This document shows, in pieces, positions 8,380-16,847 of a stretch of DNA of 52,531 bases. The notes below the pieces were generated by a model. The model was not told where the DNA came from. It was given only the letters and a program-made list of their open reading frames with translations, and did no database searches. The stretch is taken from NCBI GenBank assembly GCA_038230695.1, contig JBBRMT010000004.1:1-52531 (forward strand), in the 5' to 3' direction. Position 1 is the first letter of the stretch; each line of letters starts with the position of its first letter. Made by a program: the position numbers and the translations under genes. This DNA is from QHBQ01 sp038230695 (lineage in GTDB: Bacteria; Chloroflexota; Chloroflexia; QHBQ01).

Positions 8380-8907
8380 ATGTTTAGAATTAAAGTGATG
8401 CTAACCCTGTTGCTGGCCCTGGGCCTGCCGCTGCTGGCAGGCTGCGACAACAGCGCCAGCCAGCCGGCAGTGAGCCAGCCAACCGCGACTCCAGCGCCTG
8501 TGAGCCAGCCACCAGTAGACCAGGCCACGACAATCAAGCTGGCGAAGGCAGCAGCGGCCAAACTTCAATCGCCGCCACGTATCTACAATATTGGCAGCAG
8601 CTACATCAATAGGTGGCCGAATGCAGCGGGCGCGATTACCACTACATACTCCGTTTGCGGCGCACAGCCTGCCGCATCGGCAGCAGGCAACCTCAGCACG
8701 GGCAACCCTTGCACGAAGCCAATGACGCTTACAACCGAGATTGCGCCCACAGCTGATGGCACGGGGCAGAGCGTTACATTCCGCGCAAACTGGCAACCTG
8801 ATGCCACGCACAACAACGAGCATAGCTGGCAATTCGAGGTCGGCGCGGATCAGCAGGTCAAGTTTGTGCGCGAGGAAGGCAACACGCTGCCACCGATGGT
8901 ACAGTGA
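8380..8907 (+). CDS. Hypothetical lipoprotein, 175 aa
   Basis: Starts with a lipoprotein signal ending in the lipobox LLAGC at about residue 22, followed by a Ser/Gln/Pro/Thr-rich linker and a domain of about 120 residues that begins TIKLAKAAAAKLQSPPRIYNIGSSY and ends WQFEVGADQQVKFVREEGN. ATG 8380 has AAAGGAG 8 bases upstream. The domain has two Cys (in SVCGAQP and NPCTKP) that could form a disulfide outside the membrane. No family recognised. Its 3' end overlaps the convergent peptidase gene (8850-10283) by 58 bases. Confidence 0.7.
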   Translation: MFRIKVMLTLLLALGLPLLAGCDNSASQPAVSQPTATPAPVSQPPVDQATTIKLAKAAAAKLQSPPRIYNIGSSYINRWPNAAGAITTTYSVCGAQPAASAAGNLSTGNPCTKPMTLTTEIAPTADGTGQSVTFRANWQPDATHNNEHSWQFEVGADQQVKFVREEGNTLPPMVQ

Positions 8908-10283
8908 GGAAGCCGGGGCGGACGCAATCCGCCCTTACATTCTACATTCCCGCATAAGAACGCCCGCAACGTGGGATCGCCATAGACGACAAACTCTAGC
9001 AGGGTCTTCTCATCGTCATCGTCGAGCGAACCGTGCTGCTGCAGCATGATGCGGGCGTAGTCGCGGCGGGCTTCGACCAGAGCGCGGCCCACCGTGAGGC
9101 CGTTGTAGAGATGCTCGAAGAAAAGGACGGATAGCAAATCGGCTTCAGAAAGCGGTGGATCGGGGCGGCCATAGGAGGTAACGGTCGCGCCGACGAACAC
9201 CGCCGCGCCGCTGGCGAGGAATGAAAGGCACATCGCCGCATTGGTCGCCTTGCCCGTAATATACGCGCCATAGCAGGCTTCACTGAACACGAATGGGGCG
9301 AACAGACTGATGATGCTCTCGCTGGCCCGCAACTGTTCGGGCCGCAAAGCCACCGGATAGCTGAACGGCGTGCTGGCAATCAGCGGCAGGCTCTGGCCGA
9401 ACCAGGGGCTATTGTCAACCACCCCATGCAGGTTGAAATAGAGAAAGCGGTTCTGCAACCACTGCGGCTGGAAGTCGGTGGTAGTGGTCGGCGGGCAGAT
9501 GCGTAGGTCATCACCGCCTGCGACGCGAGTGACTGTCTGGTAGATAAGCCGCGAGGAGTTCTGCCAGATCTCTGCCGCATAACCAAAGCCGCGCTCGTTG
9601 TGGGCAGCGGGTGAGTTGGGGGCGATCAATTGCGCGGCTACAGGGTTGGTAATGGAAGGCATCGCGCTGCCGGTAGACAAACCCTTGTCGGCAGAGCTAG
9701 CAGCAAAGGGGTGCAGGCAACCGGGGCGGGCAGCAGCAGTAGCGGCGGGGGCAGGGTCGAGGTGCTTTGGCGCGGGCGATATTTGCACCGTTCGCAAAGC
9801 GATGGCAGTTTGCAGGGCGCGGAGTAGCGGGGTGGCATCGGGCGGCTCGGCATCGGGCATCCGCCCTACCGCCCGATCGGGTACTAGATTGTCGTTGCCG
9901 CGTGTGCCGTAGGGGTTGTCGGACAGCACCTCGCGGTCAGCATCAAGCACCGGATTGGCGAGGCTGAAGAAGGGGACGACGTTGGGGCCGCCGAGGATGA
10001 GCAGGTGTTCGACCTGTTGCCCCCGCGCTTCGAGGGCGGTGAGCAGGCTGCAGATGGCGATGGCTTCGCTTTGGTCGGGGGTCGCGCCGCTGGCGATGAT
10101 TGGCTGCAGGCCCAGCGGGGCCAAGCTGGCGGCATCGTCAACATAGGCGAAATAGGGGCGCTGGGTGTGGTCGTCGGCCAACCACGCCTGGCGCAATTGT
10201 TCCACGCTGGCGGCGATGCTGGCGAGGCCGGTCTCGCCGTACCTTGCCAGCAGGCGGGCGCGATTGGTGATGATTAGATTCAT
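8850..10283 (-). CDS. Clan CD cysteine peptidase (gingipain C25/CHAT-like), cytoplasmic
   Basis: Predicted protease of 477 aa. Residues about 92-150 (HLLILGGPNVVPFF, SDNPYGTRGND, PDRAVGRMPDAE) match the first subdomain of C25-type peptidases, where a product-release strand is followed by PDIAVGRLP-like sequence. The catalytic pair is visible: His286 in YFNLHG and Cys337 in SEACYGA, the clan CD order His-Gly then Cys. Downstream FLASGAAVFVGATVTSYG and LSVLFFEHLYNGLTVGRALVEARRDY also match CHAT/C25 folds. There is no signal peptide, unlike gingipains, so it should act inside the cell. Its ATG overlaps the stop of the ROK kinase gene by 4 bases (ATGA), so they are translationally coupled. The last 30 or so residues overlap the convergent lipoprotein gene and look unconserved. 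Target unknown. Confidence 0.72.
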   Translation of the reverse strand: MNLIITNRARLLARYGETGLASIAASVEQLRQAWLADDHTQRPYFAYVDDAASLAPLGLQPIIASGATPDQSEAIAICSLLTALEARGQQVEHLLILGGPNVVPFFSLANPVLDADREVLSDNPYGTRGNDNLVPDRAVGRMPDAEPPDATPLLRALQTAIALRTVQISPAPKHLDPAPAATAAARPGCLHPFAASSADKGLSTGSAMPSITNPVAAQLIAPNSPAAHNERGFGYAAEIWQNSSRLIYQTVTRVAGGDDLRICPPTTTTDFQPQWLQNRFLYFNLHGVVDNSPWFGQSLPLIASTPFSYPVALRPEQLRASESIISLFAPFVFSEACYGAYITGKATNAAMCLSFLASGAAVFVGATVTSYGRPDPPLSEADLLSVLFFEHLYNGLTVGRALVEARRDYARIMLQQHGSLDDDDEKTLLEFVVYGDPTLRAFLCGNVECKGGLRPPRLPHCTIGGSVLPSSRTNLTC

Positions 10284-11314
10284 GCGGGGCGTGGCTCGCT
10301 GGCAGGATTGGCCTGCTCGTGCAGCACGATGGCGATTGCGCCCAGCAGCCCCACCTGGTCGCCCAGATTGGCGGGAACGATCTCCACTCCGGCGCGGATG
10401 GCGGGCATGGCTCGCTCGGCTACAGTCTGGCGAATGGGGTCGAACAGCATCGCCCCCAGATTGCTGACCCCGCCGCCGATGACTACCAGTTGGGTGTTGA
10501 ACAGGTGGATGAGGTTGACGATGCCCACCCCCAAGTAGAAACCGGCGCGGGTGATGATTAGCTGCGACTCGCGTTCGCCACGCTCGGCAGCCAGTTGCAC
10601 CAGCCGCGCTGTGACCGCGCTGGCGCGTTGCTCGGCCAGTTCGCTGAGGATGGGAGCGCGACCCTCGCTCACCAGCGCCGCGCCGTAGCGGGCAATGGCT
10701 GTGCCGCTGGCAAGCACTTCCAGGCAGCCGGTGTTGCCACAGTTGCAGCGCGGCCCATCCGCCTCGATAGTCATGTGACCGACCTCGCCGCCCATACCAT
10801 GTGCGCCGATGAACAGTTTGCCGTCAATGATGATGCCGCCACCCACGCCAGTGCTGACCGTGATGTAGATCATATTACGCACCTGTTCGAGGATACCGAA
10901 CAGGTACTCGCCAACCGCCGCCGCGTTCGCGTCGTTGGCAAGGTAGACGGGCAGGCCCAGCCGCTGGCGCATAATCTCGCGCATTGGCACACCGTCCATG
11001 CCAGGCAGGTTGGGCGGCGAGTAGAGCGTGCCGCTGAAGGGGTCAATTGGCCCCGGCGCACCGATGCCCACCCCGATGATGCGCCCAGGATCTATCCCGC
11101 TGATCATCTCACGGGCGACTCGCTCGATGCGCTCCAGCACCACGTCGGGTCCCTGCTGCGCCTCGGTAGGCAGGGTGGTATGGCGCAGGATGCGTCCGCT
11201 AGTGTCGCTCAATCCGCCCATAATCTTGGTGCCGCCCACATCAATGCCCACCACCAGCCCGCCGCTGGTCGGCAGCGGGTTAGCTTCATTAGTATCAATA
11301 ATCCCGCCCATCAT
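10280..11314 (-). CDS. ROK-family sugar kinase (glucokinase-like)
   Basis: Phosphorylates a hexose with ATP, 344 aa, cytoplasmic. DVGGTK near residue 25-30 is the phosphate-1 loop; GIGAPGPID, ANDANAAAVGEYLFG and STGVGGGIIIDGKL follow in the usual order. The ROK zinc motif is present as CNCGNTGCLE. No N-terminal helix-turn-helix, so it is a kinase and not a NagC/XylR repressor. ATG 11314 (MMGGIIDTNE) chosen because a strong promoter (11372-11400) makes longer frames to 11464 impossible to transcribe. GGGAGGG lies 12 bases upstream, rather far. Couples by ATGA overlap to the clan CD peptidase, an odd operon partner. Sugar identity cannot be read from sequence; glucose is likeliest. Confidence 0.88.
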   Translation of the reverse strand: MMGGIIDTNEANPLPTSGGLVVGIDVGGTKIMGGLSDTSGRILRHTTLPTEAQQGPDVVLERIERVAREMISGIDPGRIIGVGIGAPGPIDPFSGTLYSPPNLPGMDGVPMREIMRQRLGLPVYLANDANAAAVGEYLFGILEQVRNMIYITVSTGVGGGIIIDGKLFIGAHGMGGEVGHMTIEADGPRCNCGNTGCLEVLASGTAIARYGAALVSEGRAPILSELAEQRASAVTARLVQLAAERGERESQLIITRAGFYLGVGIVNLIHLFNTQLVVIGGGVSNLGAMLFDPIRQTVAERAMPAIRAGVEIVPANLGDQVGLLGAIAIVLHEQANPASEPRPA

Positions 11315-11371
11315 CGCCAACTGCCACCCTCCCGCTTTTGTTGTGTCAATTTGCCACAGTTTGTGCCGCAT

Positions 11372-11400
11372 AGTATACCGCGCAGCAGGCGTGATGTCAA
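11372..11400 (-). promoter_or_regulatory. Near-consensus promoter of the ROK kinase-peptidase operon
   Basis: Minus strand TTGACA (11400-11395), 17-bp spacer, TATACT (11377-11372). Leader to ATG 11314 is about 50 bases. Confidence 0.8.
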
Positions 11401-11424
11401 TTCGGACATAGAACAAACGAACCG

Positions 11425-11470
11425 GGAGGGGTGCGAGTTGCAGGTCGCAAGTTACAAGTTGCAAGTTGAA
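11425..11470. repeat. GTTGCAA/GTTACAA short tandem repeat
   Basis: Degenerate 7-bp units (AGTTGCAGGTCGCAAGTTACAAGTTGCAAG) of the same type as 26585-26623. Start of the gene-free stretch 11401-11975; besides the repeats at 11698-11969 I see only unconserved sequence there. Confidence 0.6.
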
Positions 11471-11697
11471 GGTGTCATCTTAGGGACTGCGTTTGCCACG
11501 CAGCGTTTACCATGCCCATCACCAGCTTGCTATCTTGAACAATCGTGATGGTGGGGGCAATGCGGCCCGCCGCCAAGTTACTGGGGGTTGGGGGCGCAGC
11601 CCTTTGTTGCAGCGTTTCTCATGCTCATTGAAAGCAGGCAAGTTGCCAAGTTAACCAGGTTGGCGCATTGTCACCTTCGATAGACGCTGATGCGCTG

Positions 11698-11969
11698 CAC
11701 CGCTCGGAGCTACGCTCCCAGCCCTCGGTAACTCGGCGGCGGGCTGCCATGCCCACGCCGCTACTGCCCTTCACCATTTGCCGGTAATGTTTTGACCTTG
11801 CTGTAGGGGCGCGGATTTATCGCGCCCTGGCGCAGCTCCACCGCTCGGAGCTACGCTCCCAGCCCTCAGTAACTCGGCGAGCGGCGGCGTATCCCCCACC
11901 GCTACTGCCCTTCACCGCTTGTCGGTAAAGTTTTGACCTTGATCTAGGGGCGCGGATTTATCGCGCCCC
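11698..11969. repeat. Tandem pair of ~130-bp repeat elements (TAACTCGGCG family)
   Basis: Copy A 11698-11827 and copy B 11839-11969 are offset by 141 bp and align end to end: both start CACCGCTCGGAGCTACGCTC, continue CCAGCCCTC, TAACTCGGCG, CTACTGCCCTTCACC, GTTTTGACCTTG and end in the palindrome TAGGGGCGCGGATTTATCGC. A partial inverted copy lies at 45024-45062. The GGAGCTACGCTCC core is a perfect-stem palindrome. The pair fills the gap before the glmU promoter. Confidence 0.8.
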
Positions 11970-11975
11970 GTTTGC

Positions 11976-12004
11976 TTGACACTATGCAGCGAATACGTTA
12001 CTAT
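11976..12004 (+). promoter_or_regulatory. Promoter of glmU-prs region
   Basis: TTGACA (11976-11981), 17-bp spacer, TACTAT (11999-12004). Predicts a leader of about 105 bases to the glmU ATG, containing a short tandem repeat (12080-12113). Confidence 0.65.
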
Positions 12005-12079
12005 ACCCTCACAGCGGAGAATGGGCGGCAGTCTATCGTGCAGACTCTCAACCCCGCTGGCGGCTTTTTGCCCAATCCA

Positions 12080-12113
12080 CATTCTACATTCTACAACCTA
12101 CATTCTACATTCC
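12080..12113. repeat. ATTCTACA short tandem repeat in the glmU leader
   Basis: Units ATTCTACATTCTACA, ACCTACATTCTACATTCC run up to 2 bases before the glmU ATG, so the repeat replaces any Shine-Dalgarno. Same family as 13611-13641, 33692-33719, 37201-37231 and 49452-49488. Confidence 0.7.
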
Positions 12114-12115
12114 AT

Positions 12116-13519
12116 ATGAGCGAACAAAGATATAACGATGTTGCCGCCGTGATCCTGGCGGCGGGGCTGGGGACGCGGATGAAGTCGCGGCTGCCCAAAG
12201 TTCTTCACCAGTTGGCGGGCAGGCCGCTGCTCGGCCACGTGCTGGCCGCGCTGCAACCGCTAGGGCTGGGCCAGACGCTGGTGGTGGTGGGGCATGGCGC
12301 TGATGCCGTGCAGGCTTACGCCGACGCGCACTGGCAAGGCACGCGCTATGCAGTGCAGGAGCAGCAGCTTGGCACCGGCCACGCGCTGATGCAGGCGGCG
12401 GCTCAACTTCAGGCTGATACTGCAATTAAAACCGTGCTGGTACTGATGGGCGACGCGCCCCTTATCACCACCGACTCGCTGGCGCAGCTAATCGATGCGC
12501 AGCGCGAGAGCGGCGCATATCTGGCCCTGCTCACCACTGAGGCAGCCAACCCCTACCGCTACGGACGCATCGTGCGCGATAGTGTGGAGCGGGAGCAGGT
12601 GCTACGCATCGTCGAGGAGAAGGATGCCAACGCTGCCGAGCGGCTGATTAGCGAGATCAATACCGGCATATACGCGATTGATGCCGCCTGGCTGTGGCAG
12701 TCGTTGCCACAAATCGCGCCCAGCCTGCGTAGCGGCGAATATTACCTGACCGACCTGCTGCAGATGGCCGCCAGTGCGGGCAAGGTCGCGGCAGTGGAAC
12801 TAGGCGCGGCGGGCTACGCTGAGGCAATCGGCATTGATGAGCGGGTCAAGCTGGCCGAGGCCGAAGCAACCGTGCAGCAACGCCTGCGCCGCGAACTGAT
12901 GCTGGCGGGGGTGACGATGCCCGACCCCGGCACCGTCTATCTGCATATGGATGTGCAAATTGGCGAGGATACGATCATTCTGCCGGGGACGTTTATCGAG
13001 CAGGGGACGGTGATTGGCCGCGACTGCGAGATTGGTCCCAACACGCGGCTGCGCGGCGCGAAAATCGGCGACCGTGTTCGCATCACCGCCAGCTACGTCG
13101 AGGATAGCGTCATCGAGGACGACGTGGACATGGGGCCATTCTGCCATATTCGGCGTGGCACTTACATCGAATCTCACGCCCACCTGGGCAACTTTGTGGA
13201 GATGAAGCAAACCCGCTTCGGCAGCGCCAGCGCCAGCGGCCACTTTAGCTATCTTGGCGATGCCACCATTGGCCGCCACGTCAACATCGGCGCAGGCACG
13301 ATCACCGCCAACTACGACGGCACGCCGAACAAGAAGCAGACCACCATCGAGGATGGCGCGTTCATCGGGGTGGATACCATGCTGATTGCGCCGTTGCACG
13401 TGGGTGAGGCAGCCCGCACCGGCGCGGGCGCAGTGGTGCGCCGCGACGTGCCGCCCGGCTACACCGCCGTCGGCATCCCCGCCCGCAACCTGCCACCTAA
13501 AGATAGTGATGAGTGCTGA
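12116..13519 (+). CDS. glmU: Bifunctional UDP-GlcNAc pyrophosphorylase / glucosamine-1-P acetyltransferase
   Basis: Makes UDP-N-acetylglucosamine for the cell wall: C-terminal domain acetylates glucosamine-1-phosphate, N-terminal domain adds UMP. 467 aa, normal size. Residues 10-27 hold VILAAGLGTRMKSRLPK, the nucleotidyltransferase signature; QLGTGHAL and LMGDAPL follow. From about residue 265 a left-handed beta-helix of hexapeptide repeats (IGEDTIILPGTFIEQGTVIG...) ends with the acetyltransferase region (NYDGTPNKKQTTIEDGAFIGVD). Start ATG 12116 fits the family N-terminus but has no Shine-Dalgarno because a TTCTACA repeat abuts it. Followed by prs, the same pairing as gcaD-prs in Firmicutes. 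Confidence 0.94.
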   Translation: MSEQRYNDVAAVILAAGLGTRMKSRLPKVLHQLAGRPLLGHVLAALQPLGLGQTLVVVGHGADAVQAYADAHWQGTRYAVQEQQLGTGHALMQAAAQLQADTAIKTVLVLMGDAPLITTDSLAQLIDAQRESGAYLALLTTEAANPYRYGRIVRDSVEREQVLRIVEEKDANAAERLISEINTGIYAIDAAWLWQSLPQIAPSLRSGEYYLTDLLQMAASAGKVAAVELGAAGYAEAIGIDERVKLAEAEATVQQRLRRELMLAGVTMPDPGTVYLHMDVQIGEDTIILPGTFIEQGTVIGRDCEIGPNTRLRGAKIGDRVRITASYVEDSVIEDDVDMGPFCHIRRGTYIESHAHLGNFVEMKQTRFGSASASGHFSYLGDATIGRHVNIGAGTITANYDGTPNKKQTTIEDGAFIGVDTMLIAPLHVGEAARTGAGAVVRRDVPPGYTAVGIPARNLPPKDSDEC

Positions 13520-13641
13520 GTGCTGAGGAAGTGTCAGAAAGCCGTTGATTGATTCGTAGGGGCGAACCGTTGTTCGCCCTGCCAAACTGCGTAACGCCTA
13601 ACTGGTTTTTATTCTACATTCTACCTTCTACATTCTACATT
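13510..13641. repeat. Repeat-filled glmU-prs spacer
   Basis: Contains TGAGTGC heptamers overlapping the glmU stop (13510-13527), a TAGGGGCGAACC...TTCGCCC palindrome (13556-13580) and ATTCTAC/CTTCTAC units (13611-13641) that end directly before the prs Shine-Dalgarno GGAGGAAC. Confidence 0.75.
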
Positions 13642-13650
13642 GGAGGAACA

Positions 13651-14688
13651 ATGGAGGGAAGGCTAAAGGTATTCAGCGGCAACGCCCATCCCGCGCTGGC
13701 GGCGCATATTGCGCGGCAGATTGACATCGCGGTGGGCGAGGCGATCGTGGGACGCTGGCGCAATGGCGAGACGCGGGTACGCATCGAGGAGAACGTGCGT
13801 GGCACCGACGTGTTCCTTATCCAGCCGCTCAACTCGCCCGCCGACCACCACATTATGGAACTGCTGCTGATGATTGATGCCGTGAAACGGGCCAGCGCCG
13901 GACGTATCACCGCAGTGATCCCCTACTATGCCTATGCGCGGCAGGAGAAGAAGATGAGCGGGCGGGAGCCGATCTCCGCCAAGCTGCTTGCCAACCTGAT
14001 CAGCGTGGCGGGAGCCAACCGCATCCTGGCGATGGATCTGCACGCCCCCGCCATCGAGGGCTTCTTCGACATCCCTGTAGACCACCTGCGGGCCACCCAT
14101 CTGTTCGCCGATTACTTCCGTGAACTGGCGCTGGATAAGTACGTGGTAGTTGCCCCCGATGCCGGGCGGGTGGGCCGCGCCCTGGAGTTGAAGCAGCGGC
14201 TGGGCGGCGACGGCACGCTGGCGTTTATCAGCAAGATGCACCCCAGCGCCGATGTGTCAGTGGCGATGGATATGGTAGGCGACGTAGCGGGCCGCACCGC
14301 GATTATTGCCGATGACATGATCCTGACGGGTGGCACGCTAATTGCCGCCGCTGAGATGCTCAAGGCACGCGGCGCACGCGAGGTCTACGCCAGCGCGACC
14401 CACGCTGCCCTTGCCGATGGCGCGGCAGCCGCGCTGGAAGCGGCTCCCTTCGAGCGACTGGTTGTTACCGATACGGTGCCGGTGCCGGTGCCGCTGGTGA
14501 CGAACACATTGGCGCTGCAAATGCGGGCGAAAGGCAAGGCTAGGGTGAAGACCAGCTACACTGAGAGCCTCAGCATCAGCGTTAGTGAACGCCCCGGCAA
14601 GTTCCACATCCTTACCGTCGCCCCGCTGCTGGCCGATGCCATCGTCCACATCCACAAGGATCTGTCGGTCAGCACCCTGTTCCGGTAG
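13651..14688 (+). CDS. prs: Ribose-phosphate pyrophosphokinase (PRPP synthase)
   Basis: Forms phosphoribosyl pyrophosphate from ribose-5-phosphate and ATP for nucleotide synthesis; cytoplasmic, 345 aa, slightly longer than the usual 315. Motifs: FSGNAHPALA at the start, RIEENVRGTDVFLIQ, the flexible loop PYYAYARQEKKMSGREPISA, metal-binding DLHAPAIEGFFDIPVDHL (the usual DLHAGQIQGFFDIPVDHL with small changes), and the PRPP loop DDMILTGGTL near residues 220-229. ATG 13651 has GGAGGAAC 4 bases upstream. The upstream frame to 13549 reads through repeats and is rejected. Confidence 0.94.
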   Translation: MEGRLKVFSGNAHPALAAHIARQIDIAVGEAIVGRWRNGETRVRIEENVRGTDVFLIQPLNSPADHHIMELLLMIDAVKRASAGRITAVIPYYAYARQEKKMSGREPISAKLLANLISVAGANRILAMDLHAPAIEGFFDIPVDHLRATHLFADYFRELALDKYVVVAPDAGRVGRALELKQRLGGDGTLAFISKMHPSADVSVAMDMVGDVAGRTAIIADDMILTGGTLIAAAEMLKARGAREVYASATHAALADGAAAALEAAPFERLVVTDTVPVPVPLVTNTLALQMRAKGKARVKTSYTESLSISVSERPGKFHILTVAPLLADAIVHIHKDLSVSTLFR

Positions 14689-14698
14689 GGAAGGGCTA

Positions 14699-14829
14699 AT
14701 GGTAAATGGTGAATGGTAAATGGTGAATGATGTTTCGCCTTGATCCCCTCGCCCTAGCGGGGGAGAGGGCTAGGGTGAGGGGAGGCTTCATCCCCTCGCC
14801 CATTGCGGGAGAGGGTTAGGGTGAGGGGT
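14699..14829. repeat. AAATGGTG short tandem repeat and two CCTCGCCC palindromes
   Basis: 14699-14730 is GGTAAATGGTGAATGG repeated; 14741-14785 and 14790-14829 are two CCCCTCGCCC(T/A)...GGGAGAGGG units with the tail TTAGGGTGAGGGG. The second unit ends 5 bases before the next start codon and supplies its GAGGGG ribosome site. Confidence 0.75.
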
Positions 14830-14832
14830 ATA

Positions 14833-16248
14833 ATGGCCCTGCAAGATTGGATTGCGATACTGGGGATAGCCCTCTGCACCACGCTGCTGGCTTATGCGGT
14901 CGCTTCCGAGGCGGCGTTGAGCGGCATCAGCCTGGTGCGCCTGCGCGAGTTGGGCAAGAGCGAATCGCAGCGGGTCGAGCGGCTCAACCAGATCATCGAG
15001 GCGCGGCAGAGCCACATCAGCGGCGCGGAGCTTACCAGCGCGGTAACGCTGCTGGTTGCCAGCGTCCTGATTGGCCGCACCGCTACGCGACTGACCGACG
15101 GGTTCAGCAGTTGGGCAGTGGGTATAGGCGCAGCGGCGGTGGTGGTGCTGCTAGGGGTGGCCCTGCCGCGCACCGCCGCCAGCTACGACCCGGAGCGGAT
15201 GGCCCTCAGCATGATCACGCCATTGACCATCATGCACGCAGTCGGCGATGTCGCACTCATCCCCTTCCTGGCGCTCAGTCGGCTCATCCTGCGGCTGCTG
15301 GGCCGCCGCCCGGTATCGCGCCCCAGCGATATAGAAGAGGGCGTACTATCGCTGTTCAGCAGCGAGGACGAGGTCGAGTCGCCCGAAGAAGAGCAGGAGA
15401 TGATCGAAAGCCTGGTCGAGTTCCACGCCACCCTGGTGCGTGAGGTGATGGTGCCACGCACCGATATCGTGGCGGTTGCCAGCGACGCGACTATGGACGA
15501 GGTGCTGACCGAGGTGCTGGATGCGGGCTACAGCCGTCTGCCGGTTTATGGCGAGAGCATTGACGACGTGAAGGGCATCCTACACGCCAAGGATCTGCTG
15601 CGCGTGCTGCGCCTGGGCGGCGACCATGTAGGCTTCCATGTGATGAGCCTGATCCGTCCCGCCCTGTTCGTGCCGGAGTCGAAGAAGGTGGATGACCTGT
15701 TGCGCGAGATGCAGCAGGGACGCACCCAGATGGCGATTATCTTCGACGAGTACGGTGGCACCGCCGGGCTGGTAACAATCGAGGACTTGCTGGAGGAGAT
15801 CGTCGGCGAGATCCAGGACGAGTACGATGAGGAAGAACTGGCGATTGAGCGGCGCGGCCCAGGCGATTATGTGATTGATGCCCGCGTGCCGCTCGATGAT
15901 GTGAATGAGGTGCTTGGGGTTAGCTGGTCGGCGGAGGATTACGACTCGCTGGGCGGGCTGGTATTCGATCGGCTGGGGCGCATTCCAGTAGTGGGCGATA
16001 CGATTATCGTAGACGGCGTGCGCATCGTGGTGGAGAGCGCCGAGGGCCGCCGCCTGCGTAAGCTGCACCTGACCGTGGTAGACCCTATCGCCGAGCAGGC
16101 CGCCCGCGACGAGGCTGCGCGGCAAGCGGCGCACAGCAGCAGCAACCCGCCTTCCGATGATGGCACCGCGCTGCTGCTGGGCAGCGTGCCAGGGGTGATG
16201 CCCGCCAGCGATAGCCCAACCAGCGAACGTGAGGAGCAACGCCGATGA
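14833..16248 (+). CDS. CorC/HlyC-type hemolysin family protein (CNNM-CBS-CorC_HlyC)
   Basis: Membrane protein of the CorC/CNNM family, 471 aa, linked in other bacteria to Mg2+/Co2+ export or resistance. Residues 1-165: CNNM (DUF21) membrane domain with a first helix IAILGIALCTTLLAYAVASEAAL and two more helices. Then EEEQEMIESLVEF, VREVMVPRTDIV starts the CBS pair, ending VTIEDLLEEIVGEIQDEYD, followed by the CorC_HlyC domain and a disordered tail. ATG 14833 uses GAGGGG from the adjacent repeat as ribosome site; a frame open to 14803 reads through the repeat. Its stop overlaps the cdd start (ATGA, 16245-16248), a pairing with cytidine deaminase common in bacteria. Confidence 0.9.
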   Translation: MALQDWIAILGIALCTTLLAYAVASEAALSGISLVRLRELGKSESQRVERLNQIIEARQSHISGAELTSAVTLLVASVLIGRTATRLTDGFSSWAVGIGAAAVVVLLGVALPRTAASYDPERMALSMITPLTIMHAVGDVALIPFLALSRLILRLLGRRPVSRPSDIEEGVLSLFSSEDEVESPEEEQEMIESLVEFHATLVREVMVPRTDIVAVASDATMDEVLTEVLDAGYSRLPVYGESIDDVKGILHAKDLLRVLRLGGDHVGFHVMSLIRPALFVPESKKVDDLLREMQQGRTQMAIIFDEYGGTAGLVTIEDLLEEIVGEIQDEYDEEELAIERRGPGDYVIDARVPLDDVNEVLGVSWSAEDYDSLGGLVFDRLGRIPVVGDTIIVDGVRIVVESAEGRRLRKLHLTVVDPIAEQAARDEAARQAAHSSSNPPSDDGTALLLGSVPGVMPASDSPTSEREEQRR

Positions 16249-16847
16249 GCGAGGACTACGCTGCGCTGGTGGCGGCGGCAATCACTGTGCGCAACCGCGC
16301 CTACGCGCCCTATTCAGGCTTCAAGGTGGGAGCGGCGTTGCTGGGCGATGATGGCACGATTTATGTGGGAGTCAATGTGGAGAACGCCGCTTACGGCTCG
16401 ACCATCTGCGCGGAGCGGGCCGCGCTGCTGGCCGCGGTGAGCGCAGGCTGCACCCGCTTCGTGCAACTCGCCGTCGCCACCGATGTTGCCGCCGCCCACC
16501 TCAGCCCGCCTTGCGGCGCGTGCTGCCAGGTGCTAGCCGAGTTCAACCCCACGCTGCCGATGGCGCTTGTCAACCTGGATGGCGATTATCAGGAAATGTC
16601 GCTGGATCAGCTCTACACCCATCCTTTCAGTGCGAAGCAGTTGGAAGGATTAGCCATGAATAGCAGCAATAGCAGGCGTAGCATCGTAAGCATGATTATC
16701 AGTGTGTCATCGTATGCTATTTTCCTGATGATACAGGCAGTAAATAAGGCTGCCGCTAACGTGCTTGCCTTGATGGTGATCGCTAGTGGCGTAACTGTTG
16801 ACCGAGGGGTACAGTCGCCTCAACTGCCGCTAACGTGCTTGCCTTGA
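16245..16847 (+). CDS. cdd: Cytidine deaminase, with aberrant C-terminal extension
   Basis: Deaminates cytidine and deoxycytidine for pyrimidine salvage. The first 136 residues are a complete small tetrameric-type enzyme: VGAALL, NVENAAYGSTICAER with zinc ligand Cys55 and catalytic Glu57, then PPCGACCQ with zinc ligands Cys90 and Cys93. The normal family length is about 130. Here the frame continues into 64 extra residues that begin the next membrane gene (MNSSNSRRSI, ATG 16656 with its own GGAAGGA site) and run out of frame in a 74-bp duplication. So the extension is probably a product of loss of the cdd stop, or a base error, and not part of the enzyme. Upstream overlap with the CorC-like gene suggests coupling. 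Confidence 0.88.
   Translation: MSEDYAALVAAAITVRNRAYAPYSGFKVGAALLGDDGTIYVGVNVENAAYGSTICAERAALLAAVSAGCTRFVQLAVATDVAAAHLSPPCGACCQVLAEFNPTLPMALVNLDGDYQEMSLDQLYTHPFSAKQLEGLAMNSSNSRRSIVSMIISVSSYAIFLMIQAVNKAAANVLALMVIASGVTVDRGVQSPQLPLTCLP

Noticed and set aside
10595..11548. Plus-strand frame opposite the ROK kinase (similar ones at 12800-13585 and 15580-16281 on the other strand)
   Set aside because: High-GC antisense shadows of well-identified genes, without any motif.
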